This document shows positions 37,445 through 46,910 of a stretch of 64,000 nt of DNA, one piece after another. Below the pieces are notes generated by a model. The model did not search any database and was not told where the DNA came from. It worked only from the letters and a program-made list of their open reading frames with translations. Source of the stretch: an uncultured SAR86 cluster bacterium. Its GTDB lineage: Bacteria; Pseudomonadota; Gammaproteobacteria; Magnimaribacterales; D2472. A program made the translations under genes and the position numbers. How positions within the stretch are numbered: position 1 is the stretch's first letter; each line of letters opens with the position of its first letter. Where the stretch lies: positions 1 to 64,000 of the forward strand of contig CABYNW010000003.1 in NCBI GenBank assembly GCA_902520495.1, read 5' to 3'.

Positions 37445-39472
37445 TCAATTAACAGAAGATAAGATAGTTTTATTTAAGTTTAAGAAATCATTCATAATAT
37501 TTGTTGATTCTATTAATTGATAGTCATTCTTGAGATTGATTGAATTATTATCTTCATTTTCTTGTTCATTATATTCTTCAAGCTCATCATAAGACAAAAA
37601 TATATCTAGATTTGATGCAAGCCTTCTTTCATTTTCAATCTTTAAAAGCCAATCTTTTCTTAGATTTTTTTGTAATTCTCTATCTTCAATATTTAGACTT
37701 AAGAATTTTTTATTCTTGTTTAGATCGTATCTGCTTCTAATCTTCTTAAGATAATTTAGATTTGGTTCATCACTCAATCTAAACTCAAACTGATTAACAA
37801 CTTTATTAATTAATTCATTATCCATTTTAAATTTTTTGTGCCTATAGGGTCTAATAACATCCCAAGATAATGCTGTTGGGTAAGAACTTTCACCCACAGT
37901 ATCAATATCCCATGTGCTAGGCAGCTCTATATCAGGAACCACTCCTTTATTTTGAGTACTCATTCCATTAACTCTATAGTATTTAGATTCTGTAATTTTA
38001 ATTTGCCCCTCAGAAAGGTTCTCTAAACTTTGAACCGTACCTTTTCCAAATGTTCTTTGCCCTACTACTATACCTCTTCGATAATCTTGTATGGCTCCAG
38101 CTACTATTTCTGATGCAGATGCAGAATATCTATTAACTAATACAATTATTGGTTTATTCCAAACCTGAACAGCTCTGCTGTCTCCATAAGGTTGAATAAA
38201 GCCTCTTTTTTGTTTTACTTGAACAGTAGGACCGGAAGAAACAAAAAGACCAATAATTTTATTAGCTTCAATTAATGCTCCACCTCCATTATTTCTTAGA
38301 TCAAGTATTACCGCGTCAACATCAGATGTATTAAAATTTTCAAGGATATTCTTAACATCCTTACTGCTGCTTCTGAAGTTTTTATTTCTTTTTTGATATT
38401 CATCAAAATCAATATAAAAGGAGGGCAGGTCTATTATTCCAATCTTATTATTGTCTATATCTATTATTTTAGATTTTGCAGCTCTATCTTCTAATTTAAC
38501 TTCTTCTCTTTCCAGGGTAATTAATTTTCTTGAATCAGTTTCAGAGTTAAATGAAATAAATTCTATTTCAACCTCAGAGCCAATATCACCTCTAATTAGA
38601 TCAACAACTTCATCTATTCTCCATCCTACAACATCTATAAACTCTTCCTCATCACCTTGTCTTATTTTTGCTATTCTATCCTCTGGTTTTATTTTTCCTG
38701 ATTTTTCTGCAGGACCACCAGGTACCAAGCTTATTATCTTTGTATAGTCATCTTCAACTCCAAGCAAAGCACCGATACCACTTAGCTTCAAGCTCATATT
38801 TAAATCGAAATCTTCAGCAGATCTTGGAGACAAATATGATGAATGTGGGTCAAATTGATTGCTTAAAGTATTTATAGCCAATGAAAAAATATCTTCTTCT
38901 TTTTGTTGACCTATTCTCCTTACTCTATTTTTATATCTTTTTATTAGATCTTCATTAGGTTTAGAGCTAGATGAATCTGAAGTTTTTGCAATTAATAGGT
39001 CATTCTTTGTCTCTAGTCTCCATATTTCTTTTAGAGCACTTTTTGTTAATACCCACTGATTATCTTCTGAAAAAATATCCAAGTATTCATCTTTATTAAA
39101 ATCAAAATTGTCATTTTCCACTAATTCAATTTGAAATTTAGAAAACTTAATAAGTTTTTCAAAGTATAGGTTTATTAATTCATATGCTAGCTCAATATCA
39201 AAATCTTTATCGCCTTGGAATTTTGATTGCTCTATAAATTTATTAATCTCTGTAATAGTGAAATAATTTTTATCTTTATCTAGCTTTTTAATAAGTGCTT
39301 GTATATATTTTTTATTGAAGTCAGTTTTATCTTTCTTTTTAAGGAAGTGATCTTTTTCTAATTTTGAATATATCTCTTTACTTAAATCTTTTTTATTTTG
39401 ACTCAATTCAATTGATTCATAAGCTGAAAGGCTAATTGTAAAAATGAAGGCTAAGAAATATAAAAATTTCAT
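37445..39472 (-). CDS. prc: Tail-specific (carboxy-terminal processing) protease
   Basis: A 675-residue periplasmic S41 protease, close to E. coli Prc/Tsp (682), that degrades proteins with apolar C-termini and trims cell-wall enzymes. Features in order: signal peptide (1-17, ending LSA), helical N-domain, PDZ domain around GIGALLGVEDD...ISLVPGGPAEKSGKIKPED, S41 core with LDLRNNGGGAL, the catalytic Ser in NRYSASASEIVAGA and the catalytic Lys in FGKGTVQSLENL, then the helical C-terminal domain of Prc. It sits 5 bases after an acyl-CoA dehydrogenase gene, so it could be read through from that operon. Confidence 0.94.
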   Translation of the reverse strand: MKFLYFLAFIFTISLSAYESIELSQNKKDLSKEIYSKLEKDHFLKKKDKTDFNKKYIQALIKKLDKDKNYFTITEINKFIEQSKFQGDKDFDIELAYELINLYFEKLIKFSKFQIELVENDNFDFNKDEYLDIFSEDNQWVLTKSALKEIWRLETKNDLLIAKTSDSSSSKPNEDLIKRYKNRVRRIGQQKEEDIFSLAINTLSNQFDPHSSYLSPRSAEDFDLNMSLKLSGIGALLGVEDDYTKIISLVPGGPAEKSGKIKPEDRIAKIRQGDEEEFIDVVGWRIDEVVDLIRGDIGSEVEIEFISFNSETDSRKLITLEREEVKLEDRAAKSKIIDIDNNKIGIIDLPSFYIDFDEYQKRNKNFRSSSKDVKNILENFNTSDVDAVILDLRNNGGGALIEANKIIGLFVSSGPTVQVKQKRGFIQPYGDSRAVQVWNKPIIVLVNRYSASASEIVAGAIQDYRRGIVVGQRTFGKGTVQSLENLSEGQIKITESKYYRVNGMSTQNKGVVPDIELPSTWDIDTVGESSYPTALSWDVIRPYRHKKFKMDNELINKVVNQFEFRLSDEPNLNYLKKIRSRYDLNKNKKFLSLNIEDRELQKNLRKDWLLKIENERRLASNLDIFLSYDELEEYNEQENEDNNSINLKNDYQLIESTNIMNDFLNLNKTILSSVN

Positions 39473-39477
39473 AAATT

Positions 39478-40566
39478 TTACAAACCTTGTGCTTTTGCAG
39501 CCTCTTCTCTGACTATTTCTGGAGATCCAAGGATATGTCTATTAAGACCAATTCTTTTGAACCAAAAATGAAGACCAAGCAAATCAGTAAAACCCATACC
39601 TCCATGAACTTCAGTAGCTTTTTTAGAAACCATTTTTGATACTTCTGAGATATGAGATTTTGCTAAACATGCCATTAGTTTTGAGTCTTTATTAGAATTA
39701 TCAAAACTATATGCTGCATGCCATACTAATGAATAACATGGTTCTAATTCAGCGGTCATCTCAGCACACATATGCTTAACTGCTTGGAAAGATCCAATTA
39801 CTCTATTAAATTGTTTTCTTTCCTTTGAATATTCTACTGCTTTATTAATCATTGCTTGAGATGCCCCTAATGAATCAGCAGCAGTGATAATTCTTCCTGC
39901 ATTCAGAGCCATCTCTATTGATAAAGAAGAAGATTTCGTATTATCTAAAATTTCGATAGGCGTATTTTCAAAACTCATTTCTTTATAAGTTCTTGTTTTA
40001 TCTACTGTAGTAAGATCTATTATTTTAATCCCTTCAGAATCTAAAGATACAAATCCAATCTGTCCTTTTTTATCACAAAGCATTACATGAGATGCATAAT
40101 CAGTATCAAGAACAAATAAAGTTCTTCCAGTTACTGTATTATTTGTAATCGATAGTCCGCTCGAATCTCTTGATCCAAAATATTCAGAAAAACCAATACC
40201 AAAACTAATCAAATTTTGAGACATTTCATTAAATAGTTTTTCCTTTTGTTCGTCACTCGCTCCGAATTTAATTGCTATTGGAGCAATAACATATGGTCCT
40301 AGAAAAGGGAAGGTTGCGACACCCTCACCAAGACTTTGACTTACTGCAGAAGCAAAAAGTAAGTCTAAACCCAATCCACCATTTTCTTCAGGAATTAAAA
40401 TATTGTTTATTCCCAAATTTATTAGTCCTTGATTTAATTCATTCTTTGTTGAGAGATCCTCACCTTCAGATATCTTTTTTATGATATCAAGGGGAGCTTG
40501 ATCTTCTAAAAACCTCTTTACATTATCTTGAAAGAATATTTGATCTTCTGACAATCCAAAATACAT
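39478..40566 (-). CDS. Acyl-CoA dehydrogenase (second of a tandem pair)
   Basis: A 362-residue flavoprotein of the acyl-CoA dehydrogenase family. It shows EENGGLGLDLL at the N-domain, SLGASQAMINKAVEYSKERK-like helix residues, RKQFNRVIGSFQAVKHMCAEM and VHGGMGFTDLLGLHFWFKR at the C-domain. It is shorter than the usual 380-400, with a reduced middle beta domain and no evident catalytic Glu in the standard place, a pattern of the subunits that pair with a larger partner in FadE26/27-type heteromers. The larger gene directly upstream is the likely partner. An AAGGAG ribosome site precedes the ATG. Confidence 0.85.
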   Translation of the reverse strand: MYFGLSEDQIFFQDNVKRFLEDQAPLDIIKKISEGEDLSTKNELNQGLINLGINNILIPEENGGLGLDLLFASAVSQSLGEGVATFPFLGPYVIAPIAIKFGASDEQKEKLFNEMSQNLISFGIGFSEYFGSRDSSGLSITNNTVTGRTLFVLDTDYASHVMLCDKKGQIGFVSLDSEGIKIIDLTTVDKTRTYKEMSFENTPIEILDNTKSSSLSIEMALNAGRIITAADSLGASQAMINKAVEYSKERKQFNRVIGSFQAVKHMCAEMTAELEPCYSLVWHAAYSFDNSNKDSKLMACLAKSHISEVSKMVSKKATEVHGGMGFTDLLGLHFWFKRIGLNRHILGSPEIVREEAAKAQGL

Positions 40567-40567
40567 A

Positions 40568-41812
40568 TTAAGCTCCTTGTTGAGTTTTTGGCTCTCTTGG
40601 CATACCCAATCCTCTTTCTGAAATTATATTTTTTTGTATTTGACTAGTGCCGCCTCCAATTATTAAGCCTAAATAATACATATAGGTAAATTGCCATGAG
40701 CCACCATCTCTAAGATTAGGACTACCATCATATAATGTTCCAAGCTCACCCATAACATCTATACCAAATCCTTCTAGCTCATGCCTTAATTCAGTACCAA
40801 TTAATTTTTGGATCATACCTGCCATTTTTACATTTTGTCCTTGATTCAATTTAGCTGATAAAACTCTTAATGAATTTGATTGAAATGCCATTACTTTGCC
40901 TTGAAGTTTAATTAACTTATCTCTATATGCTGGATTATTTATAACCTTTTCTCCATTAATAGTTTCTTGTTTCATTCTATCTATTAGCATATTTAATCTA
41001 TTCATTGTTGCATTTGGGTCTGTTAGAGAACCTCGTTCATGGCCTAGTGTTGCATTTGCAACAGCCCAACCTTCACCTCTTTTACCAATAATATTTGCTT
41101 CAGGTATAGTAACATCAGTAAAAAATACCTCATTAAAGCCAGCATTTAAGGTCATATCTACCAAGGGTCTAATTTCAATACCCGGAGTATCCATAGGTAT
41201 TAATAGATAACTTATTCCAGCATGTTTCGGTGCATCTGGCTCTGTTCTAACTAAACAAAACATCATTTGTGAGTATTGAGCCGTACTAGTCCAGATTTTT
41301 TGACCATTAATGACCCAATTTCCATCGATTAACTCGCCCTTGGTTTGAAGGCTTGCTAGATCACTTCCCGCATTAGGCTCAGAATAACCCTGGCACCAAA
41401 TCATTTCTCCATGCAAAGTTGGCTTGATATATTCTTGCTTTTGTTCTTCAGTACCAAGCTCTAAGAGGGTAGGCACTAACATATCTATACCTTGACCTCC
41501 CATTGGAGAAGGTATTCTATTTGATGCAAATTCGGCAGCAATGATTCGGTTCTTAATAATATCTATATCCCCACCATAACCGCCATATTCCTTTGGAATA
41601 GATCTAGCAAAATAACCATTCTTAATTAATATTTTTTGCCATTCAGTTCTTGTTACTTTCATTCCATCAGATTTATCTGAGCTAGCAACTGAACTCAAAG
41701 CAGTTAATGCCCCACCTTTTTTATTAGTAATAATTACCCCAGAAAACTTTTTACAAAATTTTTGTACATCTTTTGTAAAATCTTCATACTCAGTTCCATA
41801 ATTTAAATCCAT
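40568..41812 (-). CDS. Acyl-CoA dehydrogenase (first of a tandem pair)
   Basis: A 414-residue flavoprotein. It has the substrate/FAD segments WCQGYSEPNAGSDLASLQTK and WVINGQKIWTSTAQY, typical of FadE-type enzymes for bulky or branched acyl-CoAs (FadE17/26 and AtuD-like), and ends with QIQKNIISERGLGMPREPK. It would introduce the alpha-beta double bond. I place the start at ATG 41812 rather than TTG 41818. It follows the crotonase stop by 2 bases and is followed after one base by the smaller dehydrogenase. Confidence 0.88.
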   Translation of the reverse strand: MDLNYGTEYEDFTKDVQKFCKKFSGVIITNKKGGALTALSSVASSDKSDGMKVTRTEWQKILIKNGYFARSIPKEYGGYGGDIDIIKNRIIAAEFASNRIPSPMGGQGIDMLVPTLLELGTEEQKQEYIKPTLHGEMIWCQGYSEPNAGSDLASLQTKGELIDGNWVINGQKIWTSTAQYSQMMFCLVRTEPDAPKHAGISYLLIPMDTPGIEIRPLVDMTLNAGFNEVFFTDVTIPEANIIGKRGEGWAVANATLGHERGSLTDPNATMNRLNMLIDRMKQETINGEKVINNPAYRDKLIKLQGKVMAFQSNSLRVLSAKLNQGQNVKMAGMIQKLIGTELRHELEGFGIDVMGELGTLYDGSPNLRDGGSWQFTYMYYLGLIIGGGTSQIQKNIISERGLGMPREPKTQQGA

Positions 41813-41814
41813 AA

Positions 41815-42600
41815 TCAATCCCAGTTAGGTTTTCTTTTTTCTAAAAATGCTGCAATACCTTCTTTGGCATCTCTTCCTTCAAAACATTTTGCAATTTGTT
41901 CTTGCAAATATGGTAATGCCTCATTAAAACTTTTGCTATCTTGTTTTTCATATGCTTCTAGACCAAATCGCATAGTCTCAGGAGCTAAACTAGCCAGCTC
42001 TTCTGCTAAAGTATTTACAGTCCTGTCTATATCTTTTACATCAACTGATTTATTAATTAAACCCCAGCTCTTAGCTTTACTGGCACCTATTGGTTGCCCT
42101 CTCATAATAAAATCAAGTCCAGCTCTTTTTGGCATTACTCTAAATAGACCAGCCATAACCATAAATGGCCATAAACCTCTATGGATTTCAGGAGCTGAAA
42201 ATTTTGCATCTTTTACAGCTATTGCATGTGTTGCATTTGTTACTATGAGAAGGGCACCTGCAAGAACAGACCCCTGAATTTTACATATTACTGGTTTATA
42301 TAGATGCCTTAAAGATAGACTAATATCATCCTTGCCTTCTAGCTTAGGAACATTTGATTCTGATTTTGCCCTAGTAAGATCAGCGCCTGCACAAAAAATA
42401 TCTCCTTCAGCTGCAATAATCACTACTCTGATAGAATGCTCTTGTTTTGCATAGGCTAAGGCATAATTTAATTCATTCATCATGACATTATTTAATGCAT
42501 TCTTCTTTTCAGGCCTATTAAGGGTTATAGTCATAATGTTATTTTCTATATCTAGTTTAGTGGCTTGAAAATCTAAACCTTCTAAAGATAGTTTTTTCAT
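41815..42600 (-). CDS. Enoyl-CoA hydratase/isomerase family protein (AtuE/LiuC-like position)
   Basis: A 261-residue crotonase with LNRPEKKNALNNVMMNEL, the oxyanion loop FCAGADLTRAK and GSVLAGALLIVTNATHAIA. The Glu pair of classical hydratases is not evident (APEIHRGLWPFM carries one Glu). In the leucine and acyclic-terpene pathways the crotonase hydrates the carboxylated glutaconyl-CoA; its place between AtuA and the dehydrogenases fits that role, by inference. Length is standard. Confidence 0.85.
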   Translation of the reverse strand: MKKLSLEGLDFQATKLDIENNIMTITLNRPEKKNALNNVMMNELNYALAYAKQEHSIRVVIIAAEGDIFCAGADLTRAKSESNVPKLEGKDDISLSLRHLYKPVICKIQGSVLAGALLIVTNATHAIAVKDAKFSAPEIHRGLWPFMVMAGLFRVMPKRAGLDFIMRGQPIGASKAKSWGLINKSVDVKDIDRTVNTLAEELASLAPETMRFGLEAYEKQDSKSFNEALPYLQEQIAKCFEGRDAKEGIAAFLEKRKPNWD

Positions 42601-42602
42601 AA

Positions 42603-44375
42603 TTATTTACCCTCTAATATATTTTTAGGTACGTTAATCTTTTTCGCTCTCAAATATTCACCCAGAGATTTAGCTTGCCCATCTTTCCTATTATTAGAAG
42701 AGACACCGTCTTGCAAAATATCATGAATATAAAAATTAAGTGAATTTATATTCGCTAATTCATATCTATCAATATCAAAATCTTTTAGATCAGGTAAAAG
42801 CTCTTTTAGTTTATTAACTGATAAGTAATTTATTAAGAATGCAAAAGATTTAGAATTTTTTGCCCAAACACCTAGATTTGCACATCCGCCTTTATCTCCT
42901 GATCTGGTTCCATAGATATCTCCAAAGTAAATACTTTGTTCATCATTTTTCTCAATTTCTTGGATTTTAATTGGTTCTCTTTGGTAATATATTTCTTCAA
43001 AACCCATTTGACTGGTTGGGATAACTTCTATTTCCTGATCGCCAATATGAACTATTTCTTTTATATATTTACTATCCACCAAGGCCGGCCAATAAACAAT
43101 TACAGGACCACTTGATTTAACACCACCTTGTGCAAAAAAACCTGGAATATTTGATAAAGCTAGCTCAATAATTTTTGCACTAAATAATCTGCCTACTAAT
43201 TCAGCATCCATAGATTTTACTGAAATTACAAGAGATGCCATGGATTCCTCATTGCTATTAGGATTTTCTTTGTCAGTTCTATGTAATTGAATTGATACTT
43301 CATCAAATTGTTCTTCACCGCCAACTGAATTAAAGAGAGCATTTGAAAATACTTTTGCTTTTTCTTCTATATCAAGGCCTGTTAAAATTACTTCCATCCC
43401 ATTACGAAACCCTCCAGCAAGATTAATGCAGACTTTATGATCATTGGGAGGAGAGCTGCCCCTACATCCTGAAATATAAACTTTGTCTTTTTCGATATCT
43501 TCAATCTTAAGAGTATCAAAATGCGCTATTACATCTGGATTCATATATGCTGGTGTACTAATTTCATATAACAACTGAGCGGTAACAGTTCCTTTTGAAA
43601 CAAGACCACCTGTTCCAGGATGTTTTGTAACATAAAAACTTCCATCTTCAAGAATTTCAGCTATGGGATAACCAATATTATCGAAACTAGGGACTTCTTT
43701 AAAAAATGCGTAATTGCCTCCTGTAGCCTGACATCCACACTCAATAATATGACCTGCAGCTAATGCTCCTGCCAATGCATCATAATTATTTCTCTTCCAG
43801 TTAAATTTCCATGCAGCTGGGCCGATAACCACTGCGGCATCAGTTACTCGAGGACATACCACGATATCTGCTCCATTATCTAATGCTTCTTTAATTCCCC
43901 ATGCTCCTAAATATGCATTTGCAGTAAGAGTTATGCATCCAGAATCACTTAATGGAATTTTTTTATCAATATTTTGAAAGGATTCGCCTTCATTAGATAG
44001 TTCATTTATTCTTGGTAGCAAATTATCACCGTCAATATAAGCAACTTTCATATCAATGGATTGATCACTTAAAATTTTTTTAATTTCGCATGCCATTGAC
44101 TTAGGATTTAAACCACCAGCATTACTAATGATTTTAATATTTTTTTCTTTACAACTTTTAGCAACTTCTTTTATCTGTTTAAGAAAAGTTCCCACATAGC
44201 CTTTATCTTCTCCTCTTTGAAGTTTTTGATTATAAAGAATTGCCATGGTTAGTTCAGCAAGGTAATCACCAGTTAGAATGTCAATTGGACCTCCGTCAAC
44301 TAATTCTCTAGCAGCTGACAATTTGTCTCCGTAGAAACCACTACAATTCGCAATTTTAATTACATCTTTGCTCAT
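42603..44375 (-). CDS. atuA: Acyclic terpene utilisation AtuA-family protein
   Basis: A 590-residue protein of the DUF1446/AtuA family. It opens with KIANCSGFYGDKLSAARELV, has NAGGLNPKSMACEIKK and VVCPRVTDAAVVIGPAAW, and ends with the AtuA-type ferredoxin-fold segment GTRSGDKGGCANLGVWAK. AtuA is needed for growth on citronellol/geraniol in Pseudomonas, but its reaction is not established. An AAGGAA precedes the ATG, one base after the TetR stop. Its presence next to a biotin carboxylase pair is the best single indication of terpenoid-like catabolism. Confidence 0.92.
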   Translation of the reverse strand: MSKDVIKIANCSGFYGDKLSAARELVDGGPIDILTGDYLAELTMAILYNQKLQRGEDKGYVGTFLKQIKEVAKSCKEKNIKIISNAGGLNPKSMACEIKKILSDQSIDMKVAYIDGDNLLPRINELSNEGESFQNIDKKIPLSDSGCITLTANAYLGAWGIKEALDNGADIVVCPRVTDAAVVIGPAAWKFNWKRNNYDALAGALAAGHIIECGCQATGGNYAFFKEVPSFDNIGYPIAEILEDGSFYVTKHPGTGGLVSKGTVTAQLLYEISTPAYMNPDVIAHFDTLKIEDIEKDKVYISGCRGSSPPNDHKVCINLAGGFRNGMEVILTGLDIEEKAKVFSNALFNSVGGEEQFDEVSIQLHRTDKENPNSNEESMASLVISVKSMDAELVGRLFSAKIIELALSNIPGFFAQGGVKSSGPVIVYWPALVDSKYIKEIVHIGDQEIEVIPTSQMGFEEIYYQREPIKIQEIEKNDEQSIYFGDIYGTRSGDKGGCANLGVWAKNSKSFAFLINYLSVNKLKELLPDLKDFDIDRYELANINSLNFYIHDILQDGVSSNNRKDGQAKSLGEYLRAKKINVPKNILEGK

Positions 44376-44376
44376 C

Positions 44377-44988
44377 TTAGTTCCTTAATTTAATGCCATT
44401 TAAGATTATGCTGGTTATTGAATTTGCTGACTCTTCTGGAGATGATTCACTCAGTTTATTTTTTTCCTTTATAAATTCCCTTCCGATTCCACCAAGTAAA
44501 ATTGAGAACGCTTTTGAATCTATATCTTGTATTTCCTTAGCCTTGATGGATTGGTTTAAAAGCTCTTCCGTTAAGTTCGTAATAAAATCTGCATGATAAT
44601 CAACAACTGATTCCAACCTTTTTATTTTTTCGATATCTTTAAAAAACATATTAAATTTTGGGCCTACAACCTGATTGACCATATATAGGTATTTTTCTAA
44701 TTTTTCTAATGGCGACTTAACTTCAGATATCGACTCTAAAGCATATTTTCCATGTTTTCTTAAAATACTGTCAGTAATCATTATAATTAATTCCTCTTTA
44801 CTAGGAGCAATTTCATATAAAGTTCTTAAAGATATTTTCAGATTTGATGCTATTTGAGACATTGTTAGATCAGGAACCCCTTTCTCTAGCATTTTTTCTA
44901 AATCTTCAATAATTTCATGATGTCTTTTTGTGAAAGCTTCTTGCCTTTTAGGATTTAAATTTTTTATATAATTGAAATGCAACATCAT
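44377..44988 (-). CDS. TetR-family regulator inside the carboxylase operon
   Basis: A 203-residue regulator with an N-terminal TetR helix-turn-helix (TMSQIASNLKISLRTLYEIA at about 43-62) and a variable ligand-binding C-domain. The start overlaps the biotin-subunit stop (ATGATG), so it is made with the operon it sits in. The likely target is the perfect 28-bp inverted repeat at 48581-48608 ahead of the operon, giving autoregulation released by a pathway acyl-CoA. That assignment is inference. AtuR plays the same part in Pseudomonas. Confidence 0.88.
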   Translation of the reverse strand: MMLHFNYIKNLNPKRQEAFTKRHHEIIEDLEKMLEKGVPDLTMSQIASNLKISLRTLYEIAPSKEELIIMITDSILRKHGKYALESISEVKSPLEKLEKYLYMVNQVVGPKFNMFFKDIEKIKRLESVVDYHADFITNLTEELLNQSIKAKEIQDIDSKAFSILLGGIGREFIKEKNKLSESSPEESANSITSIILNGIKLRN

Positions 44989-46910
44989 TTATTTTTAATA
45001 ACCATTAAGAGGGCGCCATTTTCAACTTGATCATTATGTTTTATAAATAACTCATCAATAACTCCGTCCTCAATAGCTTTTACAGTATGTTCCATTTTCA
45101 TGGCCTCTAATACCACAAGAGTATCTCCTTTCTTAATTTTACTTCCGACTTTAACTTTGAGATCAATTACTTTTCCTGGCATGGGAGCAATCAGCCCACC
45201 ATCCTTAACTTCTTGCCCAATGGTCTTAAACCTAGGTAATATAGTTAACAAGATATCCCCCCATGGGCCATGAACTACAAGTTTTTCATCCTTCTTGGTA
45301 ATTTTAGAAAAAAATCTTCTTTCCTCTATTTCTATATCTATCCCAAACTTACTCCACTTAATGACTTTTACATTAATACTTGGATTTACAGTAAATGAAC
45401 CATCTCTATTAGATTTATATTCAACTGATATTTCATTTGAATTAAATTGAAAGCTAATTTTTTGTTGGGGTAATCTAGAATTTGTCCAACCTGATTGAAT
45501 TCCTTTTAATATAAGAGCATTATTTCTATTTTCTCCCTGAATCCATAGGGTTGCAGCAATTGCTGCTAGAGACTGTTCTTTATCAGTCAATTCTATTGAT
45601 CTTTTTGGTTTAGCTATATCTATAAAGTCAGAAGTTGTATTGCCTTTATGAAAATGCTTAGATCTTAAACATGCAATAAGGAAATCTCTATTAGTCGTAA
45701 TTCCTCCTATATGAAGCGATTGAAGGGCTAAAGCTAATTTATTGGCTGCATCAGTTCTATTTTTTCCTTTTGCGATTACTTTAGCTAGCATAGGGTCAAA
45801 ATCAGTACCTATTATTGACCCTTGTTTTACTCCTGTATCCCATCTAGCGTCTATGTTATCGTCAACCTCATAAGCAATGAGTGTTCCTGTAGCTGGCAAA
45901 AAATCTTTTGCAGGATCTTCTGCATATAATCTTGCTTCAATTGAGGATCCATTCCAAGTAATGTCATCCTGGCTATAACCTAAAGCCTCACCTCTTGCAA
46001 TTCTTAATTGTTCATATACTAAATCCTTATTTGTAATCTCTTCGGTAACAGGATGCTCTACTTGTAATCTAGTATTAACTTCTAAAAACCAAAATTCGCC
46101 TGTTTTATCATCGACTAAAAATTCTACTGTTCCAGCTGACTCATATTTAAGTTTTTTAGCCATTTTTATTGCGGCATTACCCATAGCCATTCGCATATTT
46201 TCATCGACTCTAGGGGATGGAGATTCTTCAATAATTTTTTGATGTCTTCTTTGAATAGAACATTCTCTTTCGCCTAAATGAACAATATTTCCATGCGAGT
46301 CACCAAGAATTTGAATTTCAATATGTCTTGAAGAGGCCACGTATCTTTCAATAAAGATTCTGTCATCACCAAATCCAGCTTTTGCCTCTCTCTTAGCACT
46401 TGTTATGGAGTCTTTTAGATCTTTCTTTGATTCAACAATTCGCATACCTTTACCACCACCACCAGCTGCAGCTTTAATAAGCAGAGGATAACCAACTTTA
46501 TTAGCTTTTGATGGTTCAGTTGTCATCGGCAGGGTAGGGACTCCAGCTTTATCAGCAATCTCTTTTGCTTTTAATTTATCACCCATCGAAGTTATAACTT
46601 TAGAGCTGGGACCAACCCAGATCAAACCTGCTTTAATAACATCTCTTGAGAATTTCGCATTTTCTGACAAAAACCCATATCCAGGATGGACTGCTTGAGC
46701 ACCTGTTTTAATCGCTGCTTCAATAATTTCTTTTCCATTAAGATAGGTATCAGTAAGTTTAATTGCTTCATCGGCGAATTTAACAAAAGGAGATTCAGAA
46801 TCTGCATCTGTGTATACTGCAACACAGGAAATACCCATTCCATGAGCAGTTTTCATTATCCTGCAAGCAATTTCGCCTCTATTTGCAATAAGCAATTTAT
46901 GATATGTCAT
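44985..46910 (-). CDS. Biotin-containing subunit of an acyl-CoA carboxylase (MCC/GCC/PCC type)
   Basis: A 641-residue alpha subunit: biotin carboxylase N-domain (KLLIANRGEIACRI, 1-115), ATP-grasp with KAAAGGGGKGMRIV, a carboxylation centre at LEVNTRLQVEHPVTE, and a C-terminal biotinyl domain with the acceptor Lys in EAMKMEH. Size and order match 3-methylcrotonyl-CoA and geranyl-CoA carboxylase alpha subunits (LiuD/AtuF). With the AtuA neighbour, geranyl-CoA-like substrates are possible, but the alpha subunit does not determine specificity. It overlaps the beta-subunit stop and the TetR start by 4 bases each. Confidence 0.92.
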   Translation of the reverse strand: MTYHKLLIANRGEIACRIMKTAHGMGISCVAVYTDADSESPFVKFADEAIKLTDTYLNGKEIIEAAIKTGAQAVHPGYGFLSENAKFSRDVIKAGLIWVGPSSKVITSMGDKLKAKEIADKAGVPTLPMTTEPSKANKVGYPLLIKAAAGGGGKGMRIVESKKDLKDSITSAKREAKAGFGDDRIFIERYVASSRHIEIQILGDSHGNIVHLGERECSIQRRHQKIIEESPSPRVDENMRMAMGNAAIKMAKKLKYESAGTVEFLVDDKTGEFWFLEVNTRLQVEHPVTEEITNKDLVYEQLRIARGEALGYSQDDITWNGSSIEARLYAEDPAKDFLPATGTLIAYEVDDNIDARWDTGVKQGSIIGTDFDPMLAKVIAKGKNRTDAANKLALALQSLHIGGITTNRDFLIACLRSKHFHKGNTTSDFIDIAKPKRSIELTDKEQSLAAIAATLWIQGENRNNALILKGIQSGWTNSRLPQQKISFQFNSNEISVEYKSNRDGSFTVNPSINVKVIKWSKFGIDIEIEERRFFSKITKKDEKLVVHGPWGDILLTILPRFKTIGQEVKDGGLIAPMPGKVIDLKVKVGSKIKKGDTLVVLEAMKMEHTVKAIEDGVIDELFIKHNDQVENGALLMVIKNK

